Source: Candidatus Roizmanbacteria bacterium RIFCSPHIGHO2_02_FULL_43_11
Lineage (GTDB): Bacteria > Patescibacteriota > Microgenomatia > UBA1406 > HO2-37-13b
Direction of reading: 5' to 3'
Length of the DNA: 11,381 nt
Assembly (NCBI GenBank): GCA_001789515.1
Contig: MFZT01000003.1
Coordinates: forward strand, 1,089 to 12,469
Under the pieces are notes generated by a model. The model searched no databases and was not told where the DNA came from. It was given only the letters and a program-made list of their open reading frames with translations. The position numbers and the translations under genes are program-made. Shown in pieces: positions 6,352-11,381 of this stretch (its first letter is position 1; every line of letters begins with the position of its first letter).

Positions 6352-6867
6352 TTACAACGTTCCAATTCTTCTGAGTCGGTCTAATGCCTTTCTTTCATTC
6401 TCAACAACCTCATCCATAGTTAAGCCAAATTGTCCTGCGATGTGCTCTGGATCGTAATTTCCACAAAGTCTAGCTTCCAGAATTGCAAGCTGTACTTCTG
6501 AAAGGAGTATGCTGATGAGATGGGCATCATCTTCAGAAACACCATTAAGTTCCTCTTCAGCGGCTCTCATATCTGTATCAGGGCCTTCCAAGGTATCCAG
6601 AAGTTCGTTAGGAACAGTTATAACATGAGCTGCTCCATGTGATGAGAGATATATTCTTCTAACATGCTCCTTTGCTGACTTTAATGGATCGAGCACTCCT
6701 CTTTGCGCTGCGGAACATAGGCCTAGCCATAACTCCTGTGTAATACTATCAAGTGTGGTACCCTTTGGACACTTTTCATCCCTGAAGATGTCTCCAGCTA
6801 TCTGTGTAACCCTTCTTCCATATTTCAATATAAGAGGATCTTGTTTGTGTGAAGTCTCTACGGTCAT
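6352..6867 (-). CDS. Small sigma-70-family-like protein (regions 2 and 4)
   Basis: This predicted protein of 171 residues on the strand opposite its neighbours has no assigned gene name. Residues about 10-75 resemble sigma region 2: DPLILKYGRR, then SITQELWLGLCSAAQRG (41-57), close to the 'dLiQEgwlGLlrAaeRfdp' pattern. A VITVPNELLD stretch (82-91) recalls the 'irvP..l.e' found after region 2. Residues about 122-167 resemble the region 4 helix-turn-helix: LSEVQLAILEARLCG, then PEHIAGQFGLTMDEV and an Arg/Lys-rich ALDRLRR. The middle is acidic. It is close in size to an ECF sigma factor, but its core-binding region 2.2-2.4 is degenerate, so it may be a divergent alternative sigma factor or a sigma-derived regulator. 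Start: ATG 6867. A GTG at 6885 is in frame but overlaps the predicted TATAAT. It converges on ftsZ and diverges from ileS. Confidence 0.65.
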   Translation of the reverse strand: MTVETSHKQDPLILKYGRRVTQIAGDIFRDEKCPKGTTLDSITQELWLGLCSAAQRGVLDPLKSAKEHVRRIYLSSHGAAHVITVPNELLDTLEGPDTDMRAAEEELNGVSEDDAHLISILLSEVQLAILEARLCGNYDPEHIAGQFGLTMDEVVENERKALDRLRRIGTL

Positions 6868-6876
6868 ATATTCGAG

Positions 6877-6904
6877 ATTATACACCCCATTTTTGCAATT
6901 TCAA
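6877..6904 (-). promoter_or_regulatory. Predicted promoter of the sigma-like gene (minus strand)
   Basis: Reading the minus strand, TTGAAA (6904-6899) and TATAAT (6882-6877) are separated by 16 bp, matching sigma-70 consensus at 11 of 12 positions. The -10 ends 9 bp before the ATG at 6867, giving a leader of about 2-3 nt or none. Its -35 lies 1 bp from the -35 of the ileS promoter, so the two cannot easily be bound by RNA polymerase at the same time. Confidence 0.65.
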
Positions 6905-6905
6905 C

Positions 6906-6934
6906 TTGGTAAATGAAGGGTACTTCGCTATAAT
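6906..6934 (+). promoter_or_regulatory. Predicted promoter of ileS, leaderless
   Basis: TTGGTA (6906-6911, 4 of 6 matches) and a perfect TATAAT (6929-6934) are 17 bp apart. The -10 ends 7 bp before the ileS ATG at 6942, so the transcript should begin at or within a base of the start codon. No room remains for a T-box leader, the usual control of ileS in many Gram-positive bacteria. Confidence 0.65.
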
Positions 6935-6941
6935 ACCTCTT

Positions 6942-9929
6942 ATGTTTAAACCTGTTGAAGCGCGCCCGAACTTTCCGGAAAAGGAGCAAGAACTTCTGAA
7001 AAGATGGTATGAGACAGGCATTGTTTCGAAATATCTTCATAAAAATGACACTGCCAATCAATATTTTTCTTTTCTTGATGGTCCGATAACTGCAAACAAT
7101 CCCATGGGGGTGCATCATGCGTGGGGTCGCACCTATAAAGATGTCTGGCAACGCTTTTACAATTTGCTTGGGTATAGGCAGCGATTTCAGAATGGGTTTG
7201 ACTGCCAGGGCTTATGGGTAGAGGTTGAGGTTGAAAAAGAAATTGGGATTAAGAATAAAAAGGACATTGAAAATTTAGTGCCTGGAGATCGTATCGCTTC
7301 AATCGCACAATTTGTCAAGCTATGCAAAGAGAGAGTCATAAAATTTGCAGGCATTCAGACTGAACAGACAAAACGCTTGGGAAACTTCATGGACTGGGAG
7401 CACTCCTATTTTACTATGGCAGATGAAAATAACTATATGATCTGGCATTTTCTAAAAGTCTGTCATGAACATGGATGGATCTACAAAGGTCGTGATGCAG
7501 TGCCATGGTGCCCTCGTTGCGAAACAGCAATATCACAGCATGAGATGCTGACAGAGGATTATAAAGAGCTAACCCATGAGTCAATCTACCTCAAATTGCC
7601 TATTACATCAAAAGGGTGGGAGAATACGGCATTACTTATTTGGACAACAACCCCCTGGACGGTGCCTGCTAATGTTGCAGTTGGTGTTCATACTGATTAT
7701 GTATATGGCGTCTGGGAAAATGAAAGTGGAGAAAGGATTATATTCCTTGATCAGGATGACGAGGAGAAAATTCCCGAACGAACCATTAAGGAACGCGTTT
7801 TGCCTATTAATGAATATATTTTGCACGATGCCAAAGAGGATTGGAATAAAATCAATGTCATAAAGGGATCAGATCTGCTTGGCCTAAGATATAACGGTCC
7901 TTTTGATAACATTCCGCGTGTCCAGGATGCTCAAGAAGAAAGACCCGAAACATTTCACACGGTTGTTGACGCTTCAGAGCTCATTAATGCGCACGAGGGG
8001 ACTGGCCTCTTGCACATTGCTCCAGGGGCGGGGACTGAGGACTTTCGAATAGGGAAAAAGCTCGGGTTAGCCGTAATTTCAGTCATTGCAGACGATGCTT
8101 CATACCTTGATGGTCTGGGAGAATTTTCAGGAAAAAATGCAAAAACCCATCCGGAACTCATTATTGATGCTTTGAAGGATCAGGGAGCACTACTTACGAC
8201 AGAGATGTATACGCATCGTTATCCAGCCTGCTGGCGTTGTCGAAAAGAGCTTGTCTGGAAAGTCGCAGATGAATGGTATATAGCTATGGATATTCCTTCA
8301 AACATAGACACCCTAACATTGCGTACAAAAATGATTCGCAATGCTCAAAATATTAAGTGGCTTCCTAGCTTTGGACTTGATCGAGAGCTTGATTGGCTTG
8401 AACATATGGAGGACTGGCTTATCAGCAAAAAGAACAGATATTGGGGTCTTGCTTTGCCTATTTATGAATGCGCTCAATGTGGATACATTAATGTCCTGGG
8501 AGGAAAAGAGGAATTAAAGGATAGGAGTATAGAATGGTGGAAAGAATTTGAGGGGAAATCACCGCATAAGCCATATATTGATCTTGTAAAAATATCCTGT
8601 GAGAAGTGTTCTAAACCTGTTTCACGTATTGACGATGTTGGTAATCCATGGCTGGATGCAGGTATTGTGCCATATTCAACTATTACTGAAAAAAATCATG
8701 GGGAACCGTTGTACAGCAAAAATAGGGAGGAATGGCAAAACTGGTTCCCAGCGGATTTTATAACCGAATCATTCCCAGGGCAATTTAAAAACTGGTTCTA
8801 TGCTCTTATTGCAATGTCATCTGCACTTGAGGACCAAAAACCCTTTAAAACCGTTTTAGGCTTTGGTACTCTTTTTGCCGAAGACGGGCGCGCAATGCAC
8901 AAAAGCTGGGGGAATGCTATTGAGTTTGGAGAGGGTGCTGAAAAAATTGGGGTCGACGTGATGCGCTGGATGTTCTGTCGAGCAAATCCTGCCGAAAATA
9001 TGGTCTTTGGGTACACAGCAGCAAACGAGGTGCGCCGATCCTTTATCCTTGTATTGTGGAATATCTACAAATTCTTCGTTGAGTACGCACAAGCAGATAA
9101 CTATACTCGGACAGATGCTTCGCCAGGTACAAAACACCCGCTCGATCGGTGGATTCTCACTCATCTGCGCCAAACTATTCTTACCGTTGAGGAGGCAATG
9201 AATGCATACGATGCCCGATCAGCCACAAATGCTCTAGAAAGTTTTATTGCAGATCTTTCAACTTGGTATATCAGAAGAAGCAGGAACAGAATCTGGACAA
9301 ACTCCAAGGACGATGGAGACAAGAACGATTTCTATGCAACTCTTCACTATGTCCTTGTTCATATCTCTATCGTTTTGTCACCTTTTATGCCATTTATGAG
9401 TGATGAAATTTTTGTGAACCTTACTGGACAGGAATCTGTTCATCTGACATCATGGCCTTACGTGGTAAAAGAGGAGACAGATGAAAGTATTCTTAGCACT
9501 ATGGCATATGTGCGCAAATTAATTGAGATAGGCCATCGAGAAAGAAAGCTGTTAAAAATAAAAGTCCGACAACCTTTGCAATCAGTTACATTTACTTTAC
9601 CAGTAAAGCCCGAATTTTCACCCGATATCCAATCCCTTATTAAGGATGAACTTAACATACATGATGTTTATTTTCGTGTTGAGGAAGTAAGTGAGCCCAC
9701 AGCACAATATGATACTCACATAACAGACACTCTGCAAAAAGAGGGTGAGATTCGTGAACTTATCAGAAATGTTCAGCAGATGCGTCAAGAACAAGGTCTT
9801 GTCTCGACAGATTATATTGTATTAACCATACCAGAAATACCTTCAGGATATGAAGACTATATTAAACAGCGAGTCATGGCAAAATCTATAAATATAGGTG
9901 AAGAATATGCCATTGCTAAGACTTCATGA
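6942..9929 (+). CDS. ileS: Isoleucyl-tRNA synthetase, divergent class with non-canonical HIGH and KMSKS motifs
   Basis: This 995-residue class I synthetase charges tRNA-Ile. Rossmann fold: FLDGP (44-48), then NNPMGVHHAWGR (52-63) in place of HIGH, and NGFDCQGLWVEVEVEKE (84-100). Editing domain: TTTPWTVPANVAVG (235-248) and GTGLLHIAPGAGTEDF (353-368). Return to the catalytic core: ISKKNRYWGLALPI (494-507), NPWLDAG (568-574), and AMHKSWGN (651-658) in place of KMSKSxGN. The anticodon-binding domain contains KIKVRQPL (872-879). Four Cys pairs (190/193, 430/433, 510/513, 553/556) may bind zinc. The NNPMGVHHAWGR and MHKSWGN versions occur together in a known IleS subgroup, as I recall, so these are lineage markers and not signs of decay. 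The reading frame extends upstream to 6849, but ATG 6942 is chosen because the protein then begins at the usual place and follows a strong -10. It ends in TGA, 3 bp before rodA. Confidence 0.96.
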   Translation: MFKPVEARPNFPEKEQELLKRWYETGIVSKYLHKNDTANQYFSFLDGPITANNPMGVHHAWGRTYKDVWQRFYNLLGYRQRFQNGFDCQGLWVEVEVEKEIGIKNKKDIENLVPGDRIASIAQFVKLCKERVIKFAGIQTEQTKRLGNFMDWEHSYFTMADENNYMIWHFLKVCHEHGWIYKGRDAVPWCPRCETAISQHEMLTEDYKELTHESIYLKLPITSKGWENTALLIWTTTPWTVPANVAVGVHTDYVYGVWENESGERIIFLDQDDEEKIPERTIKERVLPINEYILHDAKEDWNKINVIKGSDLLGLRYNGPFDNIPRVQDAQEERPETFHTVVDASELINAHEGTGLLHIAPGAGTEDFRIGKKLGLAVISVIADDASYLDGLGEFSGKNAKTHPELIIDALKDQGALLTTEMYTHRYPACWRCRKELVWKVADEWYIAMDIPSNIDTLTLRTKMIRNAQNIKWLPSFGLDRELDWLEHMEDWLISKKNRYWGLALPIYECAQCGYINVLGGKEELKDRSIEWWKEFEGKSPHKPYIDLVKISCEKCSKPVSRIDDVGNPWLDAGIVPYSTITEKNHGEPLYSKNREEWQNWFPADFITESFPGQFKNWFYALIAMSSALEDQKPFKTVLGFGTLFAEDGRAMHKSWGNAIEFGEGAEKIGVDVMRWMFCRANPAENMVFGYTAANEVRRSFILVLWNIYKFFVEYAQADNYTRTDASPGTKHPLDRWILTHLRQTILTVEEAMNAYDARSATNALESFIADLSTWYIRRSRNRIWTNSKDDGDKNDFYATLHYVLVHISIVLSPFMPFMSDEIFVNLTGQESVHLTSWPYVVKEETDESILSTMAYVRKLIEIGHRERKLLKIKVRQPLQSVTFTLPVKPEFSPDIQSLIKDELNIHDVYFRVEEVSEPTAQYDTHITDTLQKEGEIRELIRNVQQMRQEQGLVSTDYIVLTIPEIPSGYEDYIKQRVMAKSINIGEEYAIAKTS

Positions 9930-9932
9930 TAT

Positions 9933-10970
9933 ATGGAAAAACACAGGCCAGATGTATGGATGCTCATTGCGCTCCTTGGGATCCAGATCTTTGGTCTTGC
10001 CAACATACTAGGCATACGTCCTGATCTACTCAAAAACTACCTCCTGTTCATTGTGCTTGGTTGGATAGCTTTTGCGTTATTTGCACGGATAAAGGTTCCA
10101 TTTGTCGAGCAAAATTATAAACTTCTATATTCACTCTTTATCATACTTCTTGTTATCACGCTCCTTCTTGTAGACCCTGTGAGAGGATCGCGCAGGTGGA
10201 TCGACTTACCTTTTTTTCGCTTTCAAACCTCAGAATTTTTTAAACCGTTTTTTCTCGTAACACTTGCATCTGTACTTGGATCAGCCAACAGATTCACACC
10301 CAGAAAGCTACTCATTTCTCTTGGATTATGCTTTATTCCCTTTCTTCTTATCTTCATACAACCTGACCTTTCAACAGCGCTCATTTTACTTGTGTCATGC
10401 ATGGTTATGCTCTACTTTTCTGGCCTTTCAACACAACTGGTGATTCGCGCAGGCCTATATCTGAGCGCCGGAATACCACTGCTATGGTTCTTTCTAAAAG
10501 ACTATCAAAAATTGCGTATTATTGGATTTATAAACCCAAATACAGATCCTCAGGGGATCACCTATAATCTCAATCAAGCCATTATTAGTATTGGTTCAGG
10601 TGGTTTCTTGGGCAAGGGAATGGGGCTTGGCACACAGGCACGTTTCCGGTTCCTGCCGGAGTTTCATACAGACTTTGCATTTGCATCACTGACGGAACAA
10701 TTCGGATTTATTGGCGGACTCACGCTTCTTATACTTTTTGCAATAATTTCTGTGAGACTTTTACGTAAAATCATGATACAAAAACCCCAGAGCTTTGAAT
10801 ATCTTTTTTTGATTGGCGTGTTGGTACTTCTCCTTTTAGAGGTTACCATCAACGTTGGGATGAATATGGGCCTTCTGCCAGTCACAGGCATTGCCCTGCC
10901 ATTTATCTCCTACGGTGGCTCATCAGTGATTTCGACAATGATTATACTTGGAATGGTGAGTGTGCTATAA
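9933..10970 (+). CDS. rodA: SEDS glycosyltransferase of the RodA/FtsW family, probably RodA
   Basis: This 345-residue polytopic membrane protein is the second SEDS polymerase in the window. Motifs: GSRRWIDL (85-92), FQTSEFFK (97-104), IQPDLSTAL (142-150), GKGMGLGTQ (227-235), LPEFHTDFAFA (241-251) with Asp247 as the expected catalytic residue, and TGIALPFISYGGSS (318-331). 'PEFHTDFAFA' and the lack of a long N-terminal tail fit RodA, which makes side-wall glycan with PBP2; FtsW is already present upstream. The protein stops immediately after the last membrane segment. It starts 3 bp after the ileS stop with no Shine-Dalgarno, so it is probably co-transcribed with and translationally coupled to ileS. 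Its final codons contain the predicted rplU promoter, and its stop TAA is part of that TATAAT box. Neither mreB, mreC nor a class B PBP is visible in the window. Confidence 0.9.
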   Translation: MEKHRPDVWMLIALLGIQIFGLANILGIRPDLLKNYLLFIVLGWIAFALFARIKVPFVEQNYKLLYSLFIILLVITLLLVDPVRGSRRWIDLPFFRFQTSEFFKPFFLVTLASVLGSANRFTPRKLLISLGLCFIPFLLIFIQPDLSTALILLVSCMVMLYFSGLSTQLVIRAGLYLSAGIPLLWFFLKDYQKLRIIGFINPNTDPQGITYNLNQAIISIGSGGFLGKGMGLGTQARFRFLPEFHTDFAFASLTEQFGFIGGLTLLILFAIISVRLLRKIMIQKPQSFEYLFLIGVLVLLLLEVTINVGMNMGLLPVTGIALPFISYGGSSVISTMIILGMVSVL

Positions 10971-10971
10971 T
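10963..10971 (+). promoter_or_regulatory. Predicted extended -10 promoter of rplU, leaderless
   Basis: TGCTATAAT is a perfect extended -10 and ends 6 bp before the rplU ATG at 10978, so the mRNA should begin exactly at the start codon. There is no good -35 at 16-18 bp, as is common for extended -10 promoters. The box contains the rodA stop codon. Confidence 0.6.
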
Positions 10972-10977
10972 TACTCT

Positions 10978-11286
10978 ATGAAATTTGCAGTTATTAAAAC
11001 AGGTGGAAAGCAGTATATTGTTTCAGAGAATGATGAAATTATAGTTGACCACATCAACCAGGAGCCAAACTCTGAAGTAACCCTGGATAAGCTTGCAGAA
11101 GGAGATTACGAGAAGAATGTTATAACTTTGGGTGATCCTCTGCTTAAAACAAAAACAAAAGGGCTAATTGTTGAAAATATAAAGGGTGATAAACTGCGTG
11201 TTGCGCGGTATAAGGCAAAAACTCGTTATAGAAAGGTTCGTGGGTTTCGACCGATGCTGTCGAAAATTAAGATCGTAGGGATTTGA
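10978..11286 (+). CDS. rplU: Large ribosomal subunit protein bL21
   Basis: This 102-residue protein binds 23S rRNA in the large subunit. The N-terminus MKFAVIKTGGKQYIV (1-15) is the L21 signature. A GDPLLKTKTKGLIV segment and a basic stretch, KAKTRYRKVRGFRP, precede the closing SKIKIVGI. The usual 'GHRQ.yT.vkI' reads GFRPMLSKIKI, so the conserved His-Arg-Gln is changed to Phe-Arg-Pro. Length is normal. Start: ATG 10978, supported by the conserved first residues. An in-frame GTG at 10960 lies inside rodA and upstream of the predicted transcription start. In many bacteria rpmA (bL27) follows, but here a repeat element follows and the window ends 95 bp later, so its presence cannot be judged. 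Confidence 0.96.
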   Translation: MKFAVIKTGGKQYIVSENDEIIVDHINQEPNSEVTLDKLAEGDYEKNVITLGDPLLKTKTKGLIVENIKGDKLRVARYKAKTRYRKVRGFRPMLSKIKIVGI

Positions 11287-11344
11287 TAGAAGAGTAGGAG
11301 TGTAGAAGGCGTAGAGGTGTGGAAGAATAGAGAGCGTAGTGTGG
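11287..11344 (+). repeat. Degenerate purine-rich 8-mer tandem repeat (part A, copy 2)
   Basis: It starts directly after the rplU stop codon. Units: TAGAAGAG, TAGGAGTG, TAGAAGGCG, TAGAGGTG, TGGAAGAA, TAGAGAGCG, TAGTGTGG. Consensus TAGAAGNG with 8-9 bp steps, the same as the array after ftsA. It is again followed by AGTTCACCT units, here after a 16-bp linker (11345-11360) that contains TGATCT. No terminator hairpin is seen. Confidence 0.75.
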
Positions 11345-11360
11345 ATTTATACTGATCTCT

Positions 11361-11381
11361 AGTTCACCTAGTTCACCTAGT
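11361..11381 (+). repeat. AGTTCACCT tandem array (part B, copy 2), cut by window edge
   Basis: Two perfect AGTTCACCT units and the first three bases of a third are present; the array continues beyond the window. The unit is identical to unit 2 of the array before ftsZ (5101-5109). If the window edge is a contig end, the repeat could have stopped the assembly. Confidence 0.8.

Noticed and set aside
6868..6885. GTG start for the sigma-like gene
   Set aside because: The codons between 6885 and 6867 contain the TATAAT box, so the mRNA would not include this start.
6849..6941. N-terminal extension of IleS from the upstream start at 6849
   Set aside because: It would run through the predicted promoter and the sigma-like gene start, and adds residues with no family counterpart. 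ATG 6942 fits the promoter and the family.
10960..10977. GTG start for rplU giving six extra residues
   Set aside because: It lies upstream of the predicted transcription start and inside rodA; L21 proteins normally begin at the MKFAVIKTGGKQY position.
9927..11286. TGA recoded to Gly or Trp as in some CPR lineages
   Set aside because: ileS and rplU end at TGA exactly where their families end, and no conserved position is encoded by in-frame TGA.

Overview
The window is a compact division and cell wall (dcw) cluster followed by a short housekeeping segment. It suggests a Candidate Phyla Radiation (Patescibacteria) genome, most likely Microgenomates-like. The reasons are the streamlined gene set, a FtsZ with a full C-terminal FtsA-binding tail, an IleS of the divergent 'NNPMGVHHAWGR / MHKSWGN' type, a MurG with a shortened N-terminal glycine loop, and no recognisable Shine-Dalgarno sequence before any of the eight complete genes. 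TGA acts as a stop codon (ileS, rplU), which argues against the TGA-recoding CPR lineages. The phylum is inferred from protein features; no 16S rRNA is present.

Layout. 2-5018: murD (5' end outside the window), ftsW, murG, a ftsQ/divIB-type gene and ftsA, all on the + strand and tightly packed. 5016-5158: the only sizeable gene-free stretch (146 bp). It holds a purine-rich TAG-phased degenerate 8-mer repeat, a small inverted repeat, and a 9-10 bp tandem array with four AACTAGTT palindromes. 5165-6340: ftsZ. 6352-6867: a small sigma-70-like gene on the - strand, convergent with ftsZ. 6868-6941: a compact divergent promoter region. 6942-11286: ileS, rodA and rplU on the + strand. 11287-11381: a second copy of the two-part repeat element, in the same order and orientation, cut by the window edge.

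How the genes work together. MurD and MurG act in lipid II synthesis. FtsW and RodA are the SEDS glycan polymerases for septal and side-wall growth. FtsQ, FtsA and FtsZ build the divisome, with FtsA anchoring FtsZ to the membrane. Compared with the classical order, murC, murB and ddl are missing between murG and ftsQ. IleS and L21 belong to translation.

Regulation. Several genes have a TATAAT-like box ending 5-9 bp before the start codon, so leaderless or nearly leaderless mRNAs are likely (ftsA, ileS, rplU and the sigma-like gene; weaker for ftsQ). The points most worth following are the two-part intergenic repeat, the sigma-like gene with its back-to-back promoter shared with ileS, and the unusual amino-acid-binding residues of MurD. 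I see no mobile element, CRISPR array, tRNA or rRNA.
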